Shown here one piece after another: positions 1 through 7,818 of a DNA stretch of 54,453 nucleotides. This DNA is from a virus, in the IMG/VR virus record IMGVR_UViG_3300022591_000012, positions 1-54,453 of that record, one strand, 5' to 3'. The notes below the pieces were generated by a model, which made no database searches, had not been told where the DNA came from, and was given only the letters and a program-made list of their open reading frames with translations. How positions within the stretch are numbered: the stretch's first letter is position 1; each line of letters begins with the position of its first letter. The translations under genes were made by a program, and so were the position numbers.

Positions 1-17
1 GCCGAGGGGCGGGTGGC

Positions 18-1388
18 GTGAGGGAGGATTACGCCCGGTTCCTCGCCGGGAAGGCCCCGAAGCCCGTTGCGATGGGCGTGGAGCCGTTACCCATGCCAGC
101 GCATTTGTTCGACTTCCAGGCCGCCGCAACGGCCTTTTGCATCCGCCAAGGGCGCGCCGCGCTGTTCTTGGATACTGGTCTCGGTAAGACCGTTTGCGAA
201 CTGGAGTTCGCCGCGCAAGGTGCCGCGGCAACGAACGGTTGGGCGCTGATCCTGACTCCGCTTGCCGTGGCGCGGCAGATCGAAACTGAGGGGCGCAGGT
301 TTGGGTATGATTGCCGGGTGATCCGGGACATGTCCCAAACGGGTCCGGGAATCAATATTTGCAATTACGACCGGCTGGATAAGCTGGATTGCGATGCGTT
401 CGGGTGCGTTGTTCTTGATGAGAGTTCGATACTTAAATCGTTCACCGGAGCAACAACGCGGGCGTTGATTGCCTCGTTCCAAGGCGTTCGGTTCCGCCTT
501 TGCGCAACCGCCACACCAGCGCCAAATGACCACACGGAACTCGGCAACCACGCTGAATTTCTCGGGATTATGAACCAAGCCGATATGCTTGTCCGGTGGT
601 TTATCAACGATACAAACGACACCGGAACATGGAGACTCAAGGGCCACGCTGCGGCGCAGTTTTGGGACTGGTGTGCGTCATGGGCCGTTATGGCTTCGTC
701 TCCATCTGATCTTGGCTTTGATGGGTCTCGGTTCGTTCTTCCGGAAATGAAAATCATTCGACATCAAGTGCGGGCTGAGATCGTTCCGGATGATGGTCTG
801 TTCGGGTTTAGTGTCTCCGCAACAGATATATTTAACCTTAAGAGGCAGACGGCAGAGGCTAGGGCCGATGCTGTCGCTGATCTCGTCGCATCGCAGCCCG
901 ACGAGCCGTGGTTGATTTGGTGCGACATCGACGCCGAAGCGGATGCGCTCGTGAAGCGGATACCGGAAGCGGTTGAGGTTCGTGGGTCGCATTCCCCTGA
1001 AAAGAAAGAGGCGGCGATTGCCGCGTTCGTTAGCGGAGAACGGCGCGTCATCGTTTCCAAAACGAAGATCATGGGCGCCGGCCTAAACCTGCAACGTTGC
1101 GCACGGATGGCATTTGTTGGGCGATCCTTCTCATACGAATCGTGGTATCAAGCTGTTCGGCGGTGCTGGCGATTTGGGCAGACTCGGCCGGTTCATGTCC
1201 ACCTGATCGTTGCCGAGGGCGAAGATCAAATCGGGCGCGTGATTGACCGCAAGGCCGAGGGGCATGAAGCCATGAAAGAAAACATGCGTGATGCGTCGTG
1301 CCGTTCCATGGCGAAGTCGTCCGAAGTCAAGGTTCCATACGCACCAACATACGAGGGGAGGTTTCCGACATGGCTATTCGCTGCTTGA
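18..1388 (+). CDS. SNF2-family DEAD/H-box DNA helicase
   Basis: Superfamily 2 ATP-dependent DNA helicase or translocase of the phage SNF2 type, 456 aa as called. Walker A is DTGLGKT at residues 52-58, motif II is DESS (134-137), motif III is in the ATATPAPND stretch, and motif VI is QAVRRCWRFGQTR (378-390). The motif VI form is typical of SNF2/RapA-like enzymes. The called start is a GTG, but the frame is open to the left edge of the window, so the true start may lie upstream and the gene may be 5' partial. The 3' end overlaps the methyltransferase gene by 19 nt, which suggests coupled expression. Phage SNF2 helicases sit with replication or DNA-modification genes. The exact role (replication, recombination or restriction evasion) cannot be read from sequence. 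Confidence 0.9.
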   Translation: MREDYARFLAGKAPKPVAMGVEPLPMPAHLFDFQAAATAFCIRQGRAALFLDTGLGKTVCELEFAAQGAAATNGWALILTPLAVARQIETEGRRFGYDCRVIRDMSQTGPGINICNYDRLDKLDCDAFGCVVLDESSILKSFTGATTRALIASFQGVRFRLCATATPAPNDHTELGNHAEFLGIMNQADMLVRWFINDTNDTGTWRLKGHAAAQFWDWCASWAVMASSPSDLGFDGSRFVLPEMKIIRHQVRAEIVPDDGLFGFSVSATDIFNLKRQTAEARADAVADLVASQPDEPWLIWCDIDAEADALVKRIPEAVEVRGSHSPEKKEAAIAAFVSGERRVIVSKTKIMGAGLNLQRCARMAFVGRSFSYESWYQAVRRCWRFGQTRPVHVHLIVAEGEDQIGRVIDRKAEGHEAMKENMRDASCRSMAKSSEVKVPYAPTYEGRFPTWLFAA

Positions 1389-2254
1389 ACGAAGCGCACG
1401 GGGAAAACTGGTCTCTGTATCACGGGGACTGCGTTGATGTTGTACGTCAGTTGCCGGACGCCTGTATCGGTTTTTCCGTCTTTTCTCCGCCGTTCTCAAA
1501 CTTGTTCGTATATTCGGACAGCGAGAGCGATATGGGGAACAGCGCCGATGACGGAGAGTTCTTCCGGCACTACGGGTTCCTGTTGGAACAAATGACGCGC
1601 AAGATGAAGCCGGGTCGCTTGGCCGCAGTCCATTGCTCCGATCTGCCGTTGACGAAATGGCGTGACGGCGTGATTGGGATCAAGGACTTCTCGGGCGATA
1701 TCATCCGCGCGCATGAAGCGGCCGGGTGGATACTGCACAGCCGCGTGACGATCTGGAAAGACCCGGTTGTCGAGATGACGCGAACGAAGGCGCTTGGCCT
1801 GCTCTACAAGCAGTTGCAGAAGGACAGCACTCGTAGCCGGCAGGGGATGGCGGACTATCTGTTGGTGTTCCGCGCGCCGGGCGAAAACATCGAGCCCGTC
1901 GGACAGGACAGTAATCTTTTTCCAGTTGACCAGTGGCAGAAATGGGCGTCGCCGGTCTGGATGGACATCCGGCAAACCAACACGCTGAACGTCCAGCAGG
2001 CACGCGAAGGGTCGGACGAGCGGCACGTCTGCCCGCTACAACTTGACCTGATTGAGCGCGCAACGCTGCTTTGGAGTAACCGCGGCGATGTGGTTCTGTC
2101 CCCGTTTACCGGGATTGGGTCTGAGGGATTTTCTGCCGTGAAACTACGGCGGAAGTTTCTGGGCGTTGAGTTGAAGGCTTTATACTTTGATGTCGCGGCG
2201 AAGAACCTACGAAATGCGGAAGCCGGCGCCGTTGACCTGTTCGATGCAGCATGA
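1370..2254 (+). CDS. Site-specific DNA methyltransferase (N4/N6, beta-class order)
   Basis: Amino-methyltransferase of 294 aa acting on DNA with SAM. The catalytic motif IV is FSPPF (residues 38-42), near the N-terminus. The SAM-binding motif I (LSPFTGIGSEG, 243-253) lies near the C-terminus, which is the beta-class order IV-TRD-I. SPPY/SPPF forms of motif IV are common in N4-cytosine enzymes, so m4C is the better guess, but N6-adenine is not excluded. Start chosen at 1370 because GAGGGGAGG lies just upstream; a longer in-frame start at 1298 has no such SD. It overlaps the SNF2 helicase gene and no restriction endonuclease is adjacent, so it looks like an orphan phage methylase that protects phage DNA or marks replicated DNA. 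Confidence 0.9.
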   Translation: MAIRCLNEAHGENWSLYHGDCVDVVRQLPDACIGFSVFSPPFSNLFVYSDSESDMGNSADDGEFFRHYGFLLEQMTRKMKPGRLAAVHCSDLPLTKWRDGVIGIKDFSGDIIRAHEAAGWILHSRVTIWKDPVVEMTRTKALGLLYKQLQKDSTRSRQGMADYLLVFRAPGENIEPVGQDSNLFPVDQWQKWASPVWMDIRQTNTLNVQQAREGSDERHVCPLQLDLIERATLLWSNRGDVVLSPFTGIGSEGFSAVKLRRKFLGVELKALYFDVAAKNLRNAEAGAVDLFDAA

Positions 2255-2409
2255 CCCAGCAGCCGCCCCTTGGCCTCGCCGATCTCGAAGGGCGCGTCGC
2301 AGTCGCCGCACCCACAACGCTGGTGATGCTCCCCGCCGGGTGGCTGCGGGCGCTGATCGCGTATGTGCGGGCGCTGGAGAAACGGGCGGGGAAGGTCCGC
2401 GCGGCATGA
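2251..2409 (+). CDS. Small hypothetical protein (52 aa)
   Basis: Starts with an ATGA overlap on the methyltransferase stop, so it is probably translationally coupled. The product has a hydrophobic central stretch (LVMLPAGWLRALIAYVRAL) and a basic end, consistent with an amphipathic helix. No family recognised. It is the last gene before the promoter region at 2451-2535. Confidence 0.5.
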   Translation: MTQQPPLGLADLEGRVAVAAPTTLVMLPAGWLRALIAYVRALEKRAGKVRAA

Positions 2410-2450
2410 GCCGACATTTGCACCCGCTATCCACAGTAAACCATAGCAAC

Positions 2451-2463
2451 AACCGCGTCGGTT
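2451..2463. promoter_or_regulatory. Perfect palindrome AACCG-CGT-CGGTT, operator candidate
   Basis: Five-base perfect arms with a 3-base centre, ending 4 bp upstream of the -35 hexamer of the promoter at 2467. The position suits an activator or repressor site. No protein can be assigned. Confidence 0.4.
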
Positions 2464-2466
2464 CGA

Positions 2467-2495
2467 TTGTTAACCTATTGGATTTTCGCTATAAC
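2467..2495 (+). promoter_or_regulatory. Sigma70-like promoter for the replication genes
   Basis: TTGTTA (2467-2472), a 17-bp spacer and TATAAC (2490-2495). The gap of about 150 bp between 2409 and 2566 is the only non-coding stretch in the left operon, and the next gene starts 71 bp downstream. It would drive the DnaB helicase and following genes. Confidence 0.6.
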
Positions 2496-2502
2496 AGGAG
2501 CG

Positions 2503-2535
2503 GATCAGGCGGGCGCTGGACACGTCCGCCTGATC
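2503..2535 (+). promoter_or_regulatory. Leader stem-loop directly after the promoter
   Basis: GATCAGGCGG (2503-2512) pairs perfectly with CCGCCTGATC (2526-2535) across a 13-nt loop. It begins 8 bp after the -10 box and no U-tract follows. It is more likely a 5' mRNA structure or operator than a terminator. Confidence 0.5.
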
Positions 2536-2565
2536 TTAGCACCGAACCGTGAAAGGGTTCAGGCC

Positions 2566-2766
2566 ATGCCCGACCACAACCTAAGCACAAACGCGCCAGT
2601 TTTTCACGCGGATTTTGAAGCGGCGCGGCGCACGTTTATGACAGCCTTCGCGGTGTTTATGGGAAACTCGGCCGTGCCAGCGCACATCCGCGAGGCGGAA
2701 TACCTCGGCACCGTTTCTGCGCTGACGCAGATCGCCGTGCTGTCGGGGGTGAAGTCCCATGCCTGA
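2566..2766 (+). CDS. Hypothetical protein (66 aa)
   Basis: First gene after the promoter at 2467. The product is a small helical protein with a hydrophobic middle (FMTAFAVFMGNS) and no recognised family. Its 3' end overlaps the DnaB-like gene by 8 nt, so it probably serves as the translational leader of the replication genes. An in-frame start further upstream (2467) would fall inside the promoter and is rejected. Confidence 0.55.
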   Translation: MPDHNLSTNAPVFHADFEAARRTFMTAFAVFMGNSAVPAHIREAEYLGTVSALTQIAVLSGVKSHA

Positions 2767-4267
2767 CGGGGATACGCCGCTCTTTGGCCTCTCGCACCGG
2801 CTTCCGCCGACCAACATGCAGGCCGAGCAGGCGTTGCTTGGCGCGATATTCTGCAACAACAAGGCATTCGATTTATGCGCCGGGCTGGAGGCGGAGCATT
2901 TCGCTGATCCGGTTCATGGATTCATCTTCAAGGAGTCGGCACGGCTGATCGGCGAGGGGCGGAGCGTTTCGCCTGTCACGCTCAAGGCGTTATTCGAGCA
3001 CAACGGCGTGCTTAACGATGTCGGTGGGGTGAAATACCTCAACGAACTGATTACGGCGATGGTCGGCATCATCAACGCAGGCGACTACGCCCGCGCCATC
3101 CGTGACGCATGGCTTCGCCGGCAACTGATCGCCGTTGGCGAGGAAGCGGTGAACCTGGCGTTCGGCGCGGATACTGCGATCGACGGAGAGGCGGCGGTAA
3201 CGGCAACAATGGACCGCCTGCTGGCGCTTGGCGAGGCGTCGGGAGACAAGCGCGGGACAGACTTTTCCGTGGCGTCCAAAGCCGCGTTTGAGCGATCTGC
3301 CGCGTCGCATCGCGGAGACGCAGGGCAGTCGCGCTTGGATACCGGGATACCCGGCGTTGACCCGCTGTGGGCCGGCTTGTGGCCCGGACAACTGTATTAC
3401 CTGATGGCACGGTCACGCACCGGCAAGACGCCGTGTATGATGCAGATCGCCCGGCACGTTGCATCGCAGTTGAAGGCGGAGGGCGAAGCGTCAAAACGGG
3501 CGCCGGGGCACGTCCATGTTTTCAGCCTGGAAATGACCGCGGAAGACCTGTTGACAATAAATCTCGCGTCTACCACCCGATGGACCGCGGATCAGATCAG
3601 GGCGGGGGATATCGGCGGACCTGCGGACTGGCTGGAGTTTGAGTGCGCGTCGGCACTCCTGGGCACTCTGCCAATAGTAGTTGACGACTGCGCCGAAATC
3701 GACATGGCAACCCTCTCCTTGCGAGCCAGGGTAGTCAAGCGGCGACGCAATACGCGGTTGATCTGCATCGACTACCGTGAGTTGGTCCGGCGCGGACGGG
3801 ATCAGGTTCGCATGGGGTTGCCGGAGTGGATACCGTTTCTCGGCTACCAGTTTAAGGCGCTGGCGAAATCCCTGAATGTCCCGGTGATTGCCTTGGCGCA
3901 GATAAACAAGGGGCGGGACGGGCAGGATAGCACGCGCCCGACTTTGACTGACCTTCCGTACGATGGCGGACAGGCGGCCGATGCCGTTTTCAGCCTTTAT
4001 AGGCCGGAACTTTACATGGGAGACGAACCACCCAAGCCGGCCGTGACTATATCCGCGGACAAGCAAAACCAACGCGATGCCGAGTGGCGTCGCGAGAAGG
4101 AATCCACGCGCGGGCTGGCTGAGTTCAGTGCGCTCAAGCGGCGATTCGGTCCGCCGGGCCGGATCAATCTTCGGTTCGACGGGCCGAGGATGCTCCTGTC
4201 GAAGTGGCGGGATACGTCTGACTTTGATGAACATTACGCAGTGAGCGGGGCTGATTATGGCAGATGA
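2759..4267 (+). CDS. DnaB-like replicative DNA helicase
   Basis: Hexameric 5'-3' replicative helicase, 502 aa, close to the usual DnaB length. The N-terminal DnaB domain (about residues 15-110, opening with NMQAEQALLGAIF) is followed by a RecA-like ATPase. Seen in the ATPase are Walker A ARSRTGKT (K223), H1a FSLEMTAEDL with the catalytic Glu, Walker B-like LICIDYREL, H3 VIALAQINKG and an H4-like segment near DLPYDGGQAADAV. Several motifs are diverged from bacterial DnaB (ARSRTGKT for ARPSMGKT, DYREL for DYLQL), as in phage copies. GGGGGTGAAG supplies an SD. The stop overlaps the DUF1376 gene, its probable loader or initiator partner. No primase gene is visible in the window. Confidence 0.9.
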   Translation: MPDGDTPLFGLSHRLPPTNMQAEQALLGAIFCNNKAFDLCAGLEAEHFADPVHGFIFKESARLIGEGRSVSPVTLKALFEHNGVLNDVGGVKYLNELITAMVGIINAGDYARAIRDAWLRRQLIAVGEEAVNLAFGADTAIDGEAAVTATMDRLLALGEASGDKRGTDFSVASKAAFERSAASHRGDAGQSRLDTGIPGVDPLWAGLWPGQLYYLMARSRTGKTPCMMQIARHVASQLKAEGEASKRAPGHVHVFSLEMTAEDLLTINLASTTRWTADQIRAGDIGGPADWLEFECASALLGTLPIVVDDCAEIDMATLSLRARVVKRRRNTRLICIDYRELVRRGRDQVRMGLPEWIPFLGYQFKALAKSLNVPVIALAQINKGRDGQDSTRPTLTDLPYDGGQAADAVFSLYRPELYMGDEPPKPAVTISADKQNQRDAEWRREKESTRGLAEFSALKRRFGPPGRINLRFDGPRMLLSKWRDTSDFDEHYAVSGADYGR

Positions 4268-5417
4268 CGGCGAATGCCTCCCGGAGCCTATGACGGCCGC
4301 AGATTGCGACTTGACGGATTTTAAGTTTATGCCGCTTGAAGTCGTTCGATTGCGTAAGTCAAAAGCGTGGCTTTTCGCGAAACGCGAACCGGAAATCGGT
4401 TTCTACGCGATTAACCTTTGGGCGATGTCGTGGCATGAGGTGCCGGCCGCGTCGTTGGAAGACGACGACGACGTATTGGCCGATTATGCCATGTGCAGCC
4501 CGGAACGATGGCCCGATGTTCGCGAGAAGGTGTTGCGAGGCTGGGTCAAATGCAGCGACGGCAGGCTCTACCACGCCACTGTCGCAGAGAAGGCAAAGGA
4601 GTCGTGGGAGCGCAAACAGGAACAGCGACACAGGACCGAGGGCGCGCGACGGGCGCGGGAAGCCAAACGACAGGCTATGTTGTCAGGGCATACACAACAC
4701 GTGACAGACGTTGCCACAACCTCTGTAACAGACAATGTGGCGAACGATGTGACAGACTCTGTTGCCATCGCCACAGAGATTGCCACTTCATCCAAGGGAC
4801 AGGGACAGGGACAGGGACAAAAGGAAGAACCATCTTCGCTTCGCTCAGATGCGCCGGTTGTCGAACTCGATCCCGGCAAGGCGCTGTTCGGCGAGGGGTT
4901 GGAAACCCTGGCTCGGTTAGCAGGCAAACCCGCCGACAAGGTGCGCGGTTTTCTTGGCAAGTGCCGGAACGCGATGAAAGACGATGCCGGGCTGCTGGAA
5001 CTGATCCGCACTGCCGAGCGCGAGTTGATCGTTGATCCCTTGGCATGGCTCACGGCCACGGTGAAATGCCGTTCAGGCCCTCCGTTGCTTGCCGCCATCG
5101 ATGACCCGTGGGGCATTCGCGCATGGTCCTCCCGGCAGGCGGATGCCAAGCTGGAAACCGACGCCAGGACCGGGAAACAGGTGCTAGCCATCAACGGGTA
5201 TCTCATCGAGGCCAGTGCGGATGTTGTCGCGGAAGCGGCTGGGTTGCCGGAAAGCTGGCGCGGGAATTGGGACGCGCTTGGCGGATGGATGCGCGCGGAC
5301 ATCGAACTCACGGCCGAGGTTTTGGCGGCGATATCCGGCCATGCCGGGCGTCTTGGGTCAATCAGTTCGATCGCGGTGTTTGACAGCACGGTTCGTTCGG
5401 TCAGGAGGGCGGCATGA
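4257..5417 (+). CDS. DUF1376 (YdaU-like) replication protein
   Basis: The N-terminal domain (about residues 20-120; FKFMPLEVVRLRKSKAW, GFYAINLWAMSWHEVPAASL) matches DUF1376. This family is found in phage replication modules, often as initiator or loader beside a helicase. A basic helix (SWERKQEQRHR) follows, then a low-complexity linker with VTDVATT/VTDNVAN/VTDSVAI repeats and a GQGQGQGQ run. The C-terminal domain (about 220-386; WGIRAWSSRQADAKLETD) is less known. The GQGQ run comes from a tandem GGACAG hexamer near 4797-4820, a possible slippage site. The gene overlaps the helicase by 11 nt. The initiator or loader role is inferred from family and context. Confidence 0.8.
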   Translation: MADDGECLPEPMTAADCDLTDFKFMPLEVVRLRKSKAWLFAKREPEIGFYAINLWAMSWHEVPAASLEDDDDVLADYAMCSPERWPDVREKVLRGWVKCSDGRLYHATVAEKAKESWERKQEQRHRTEGARRAREAKRQAMLSGHTQHVTDVATTSVTDNVANDVTDSVAIATEIATSSKGQGQGQGQKEEPSSLRSDAPVVELDPGKALFGEGLETLARLAGKPADKVRGFLGKCRNAMKDDAGLLELIRTAERELIVDPLAWLTATVKCRSGPPLLAAIDDPWGIRAWSSRQADAKLETDARTGKQVLAINGYLIEASADVVAEAAGLPESWRGNWDALGGWMRADIELTAEVLAAISGHAGRLGSISSIAVFDSTVRSVRRAA

Positions 5418-5542
5418 CGGCGCCGATCCCCCACGCGGCTGGCGCCCGGCGAGGCGTGGCCCGGCTTCGGTGCTCCGGGCGTGTCGTGGGAAGGGCTGCG
5501 GACGGAACCGCCATGGCTGGCTTCCTGGCGGGCTTGCTGTGA
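5414..5542 (+). CDS. Small basic hypothetical protein (42 aa)
   Basis: ATG overlaps the DUF1376 stop (ATGA) and its TGA overlaps the next ATG (TGATG), so it fits a coupled chain with AGGAGG upstream. The product is Arg/Ala-rich with a short hydrophobic tail and no recognised family. It may only couple translation between its neighbours. Confidence 0.4.
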   Translation: MTAPIPHAAGARRGVARLRCSGRVVGRAADGTAMAGFLAGLL

Positions 5543-6402
5543 TGGGCGATCCGTTCCTGATTACCGGCCCCGCTGCAATCAGTTTGTCGGGCGGCAGGAC
5601 CAGCGGCTACCTGCTGTGGCGCATCCTCCAAGCGCACGGTGGAACGCTACCGCCCGATGTCGTGGTGACGTTCGCCAATACGGGCCGGGAAATGGAAGCC
5701 ACGCTTAACTTCGTGCGGGACATCGAAGCTCATTGGGGCCAGCATATCTACTGGCTGGAATACCGGCACGAACCAGGCAAGCACACGTTCGAGGTTGTTA
5801 GCCACAACAGCGCCAGCCGCAACGGAGAGCCGTTCGAACATGTGCTGCGGTCCCGGTCTATGCTCCCGAACCCCGTCATGCGGTTCTGCACGGTCGATCT
5901 GAAAATCCGGACCATGCGACGCTTCCTGAAGGCCGAATTTGGATGGGACAAGTGGACGCAGGTCGTCGGACTGCGGGCCGATGAACCCCGCAGGGTGGCT
6001 AAGGCCACAGACCCCGAAAAGCAAAAGCGGAACGCCGAACCCGGATGGGTGGTCTGCCCGTTGGCTGCGGCCGGGGTTCAGGAAATCGACGTGTTCCGGT
6101 TCTGGCGCACGCAACCCTTCGATCTGCGACTGAAAGGGCCGTGGGAAGGCAATTGCGATGGCTGCTTTCTGAAGAACCGCGGCGGGATTAGCCGTATGTG
6201 CCGAGACCATCCGGAGCGAATGCAGTGGTGGGCTGACGTGGAGAAATCGGCGCGAGGCCGGACGGAAAACCCGGCCATGAGCAACTTTCGCGCCGATCGG
6301 GAAGATTACGCGACAATGCTGCGGATCACCCGCGACCAGGGCGCGCTACCGTTCGACCTGGAGGATTCCATTCCCTGCGATGCGGCCGGGTGCGGCGTAT
6401 GA
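5542..6402 (+). CDS. PAPS-reductase-like PP-loop protein
   Basis: 286 aa, adenine-nucleotide alpha-hydrolase fold. The PP-loop reads SLSGGRTSG (residues 14-22), the form seen in phage phosphoadenosine-phosphosulfate-reductase-family proteins. C-terminal cysteines C205-D-G-C208 and C220 could bind metal or an Fe-S cluster. True PAPS reductases make sulfite, but phage members are placed among DNA-metabolism genes and may activate sulfur for nucleic-acid modification; that role is inference. Start set at 5542 by the TGATG overlap and because the PP-loop then lies at the usual distance from the N-terminus. The frame is open further upstream, but that part is antisense-like to the DUF1376 C-terminus. 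Overlaps the next gene by ATGA. Confidence 0.85.
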   Translation: MGDPFLITGPAAISLSGGRTSGYLLWRILQAHGGTLPPDVVVTFANTGREMEATLNFVRDIEAHWGQHIYWLEYRHEPGKHTFEVVSHNSASRNGEPFEHVLRSRSMLPNPVMRFCTVDLKIRTMRRFLKAEFGWDKWTQVVGLRADEPRRVAKATDPEKQKRNAEPGWVVCPLAAAGVQEIDVFRFWRTQPFDLRLKGPWEGNCDGCFLKNRGGISRMCRDHPERMQWWADVEKSARGRTENPAMSNFRADREDYATMLRITRDQGALPFDLEDSIPCDAAGCGV

Positions 6403-7076
6403 ACGCCATCACCCGCGTCAAGGTGCAGCGTTGCCGGAAGTGCCACTGCACGGCCGATCAGGTCCGCTTCCGCCGTGCGCGCGTATGCGACTCCTGCGAT
6501 GCGGTCGAGAAGGCCGAGCGTGCGGCGCGGATAGCTGACCGCCCGAATCGGGTGCCGGTGGTCAAGAGGGTCGATCCCGGCGACTGCCCCGAGCACCGGG
6601 CCTGGGTGGCGAGCCTGCCGTGTGCGGTGCCAGGGTGCCGCGGCAAGAGTGACCCGCACCACGTTCGCGCCGGCACCGACTGCGGCACCGGCATAAAGCC
6701 TTCCGATGCTTGGTGTGTGCCCCTCTGCGGCGGCTTGGCCGGGCACCACATGGAGGGCCATCGCATCGGCTGGCGGACATTCGAGGCCCGGCACGGCGGG
6801 ATCGATCTCCGCTTCCTCGCCACAGAACTGGCGGCGAGGTCGCCATACCTGACCGCCAAACCCAACCCCAAGAGGACTGACGCGATGACCCCTATCGAAC
6901 GCTTGACGGCCTACCTCGCCGCGCTCCCGCCGTCAGAAGATAGCATCCCGATCGACTGCACGCTCGCCGGGTCGCTTACTGTCGGCGATCTTCGCGCTGT
7001 GCTGGCGGCACTCGACGCGGCGAACGCCGAACTCAACCGCCAGGCAGGCGACGGTCTTGGGGACCGGGGAGCGTAG
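6399..7076 (+). CDS. DUF968-like HNH/zinc protein with added C-terminal module
   Basis: 225 aa. The N-terminus has a zinc-ribbon-like pair CRKC...CDSC. The central part matches DUF968: ASLPCAVPGCRG, then PHHVRAGTDCGTG, then WCVPLCGGLAGHHMEGHRIGW, a His/Cys-rich HNH-like metal site. DUF968 proteins sit in phage recombination and replication regions and are thought to be nuclease-like or RusA-replacing; the function here is inferred. The last about 64 residues (from an in-frame ATG at 6885) begin MTPIERLTAYLAALPPSED and end in LTVGDLRAVLAALDAA. They resemble the start of the unrelated gene at 16268, so this gene may be a fusion or carry an internal start. ATGA overlap with the upstream gene. 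Confidence 0.75.
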   Translation: MNAITRVKVQRCRKCHCTADQVRFRRARVCDSCDAVEKAERAARIADRPNRVPVVKRVDPGDCPEHRAWVASLPCAVPGCRGKSDPHHVRAGTDCGTGIKPSDAWCVPLCGGLAGHHMEGHRIGWRTFEARHGGIDLRFLATELAARSPYLTAKPNPKRTDAMTPIERLTAYLAALPPSEDSIPIDCTLAGSLTVGDLRAVLAALDAANAELNRQAGDGLGDRGA

Positions 7077-7078
7077 CC

Positions 7079-7369
7079 ATGCCCTGCATCCGATTGGGCG
7101 GCGGCGGGATAGTCTGTGTTTCCGCTGTATACAAGCCCGGCGATCTTCCGCCTGAAGGCTACCTTGCGTGGCAAGAGTGGGCAGAGGTCCAGCGAAATGC
7201 CGGGATCAAGCTGGTCGTGTGCCCGACGTGCGGGCTTTATCGGACGCCGCAAGAACTGAGCACGCGGGAAATCCGGTGGACCGTCTACGATCGGCGCAAA
7301 CAGCCGCACGCGAGATCGGCGTTCGAGTGCGCGAAGTGTGCCGAGAAGCGGCCGGATGGCGGATCGTGA
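7079..7369 (+). CDS. Zinc-finger-like hypothetical protein (96 aa)
   Basis: Contains CPTC (middle) and CAKC (near the C-terminus), consistent with a four-cysteine zinc site around a predicted beta-rich core. GGGAG lies 9 nt before the ATG. Last coding gene of the left operon, followed by the tRNA region. No named family recognised. Confidence 0.65.
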   Translation: MPCIRLGGGGIVCVSAVYKPGDLPPEGYLAWQEWAEVQRNAGIKLVVCPTCGLYRTPQELSTREIRWTVYDRRKQPHARSAFECAKCAEKRPDGGS

Positions 7370-7421
7370 CCGCAGAAATCCCGTTGCATCTTCCAGCCCG
7401 ATCGGATACATGCGGCGGACT

Positions 7422-7512
7422 GCATTGGTGGACGAGTGGCTTAAGTCAGCGGCCTAATCAGCCGTCAGAGCCTTCGGGTCTCTCGGGAGTTCGAATCTCC
7501 CCCAAGGCAGCA
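7422..7512 (+). tRNA. Type II (long variable arm) tRNA, anticodon AAT by position
   Basis: The cloverleaf was folded by eye. Acceptor GCATTGG (7422-7428) pairs with CCAAGGC (7502-7508) with one A-G mismatch. The D-stem is GAC/GTC around a GAGTGGCTTAA loop. The anticodon stem is GCGGC/GCCGT. The variable arm is long (7466-7484, GAGCC paired with GG-CTC). The T-arm is GGGAG-TTCGAAT-CTCCC (7485-7501). Discriminator A is followed by GCA, not CCA. The anticodon loop is CTAATCA, so positions 34-36 read AAT with a pyrimidine at 37. That is abnormal for any tRNA and odd for a Ser/Leu/Tyr-type body. The charging identity cannot be named. Confidence 0.65.
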
Positions 7513-7526
7513 TCCAGTTTGCCTAT

Positions 7527-7615
7527 GCCTTGTCGTCCCGACATTGGATAGGGACAGCCCCGCGCGACGGTGCGCAACGACGGCGGGGCGCCGGGTTCGA
7601 TGCCCGGGCAAGGAT
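7527..7615 (+). ncRNA. Degenerate tRNA-like element
   Basis: The T-arm is canonical (CCGGG-TTCGATG-CCCGG, 7591-7607). The D-arm is convincing: GTCCC (7535-7539), an 11-nt loop with TTGGA, then GGGAC (7551-7555). Acceptor pairing GCCTTGT with GCAAGGA is complete except for the outer pair. The middle does not form a normal anticodon arm. The best alternatives are a 7-bp stem GCCCCGC/GCGGGGC with a 19-nt loop, or a mismatched arm with a GCG triplet plus a variable arm. It may be a decayed second tRNA gene or a structured tRNA mimic. Confidence 0.35.
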
Positions 7616-7745
7616 ACCCATGCCGAGCGGTTCGGAGGCGTTGAGGATCGAGAGATAGCCGGGGAGGCCCATAGCGAGGCTGATGATCCGGTAAAGGGTA
7701 GATCGGAGCCAATGACCGGCGGACCTGTCCCGCGCATCGACAGGC

Positions 7746-7788
7746 AAAGGGCCGCCCGGGTTCATCCCCGTGAGCGGCCCTTTCGTTT
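7746..7788. terminator. Bidirectional intrinsic terminator
   Basis: AAAGGGCCGC (7746-7755) pairs perfectly with GCGGCCCTTT (7774-7783). A further CGGG/CCCG pair lies in the loop, and TTTCGTTT ends the rightward reading. It sits between convergent operons (rightward left operon plus tRNA, and leftward genes from 9907). The preceding 7616-7745 holds no gene or clear structure that I can support. Confidence 0.8.
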
Positions 7789-7818
7789 GGAACGCCGTAA
7801 CCGGATTACCGGGGCCGG

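Noticed and set aside
4797-4820. GGACAG tandem repeats as a CRISPR-like or origin iteron array
   Set aside because: Only a few 6-bp units, in frame, encoding a GQGQ linker of the DUF1376 protein; no spacers and no AT-rich origin context.
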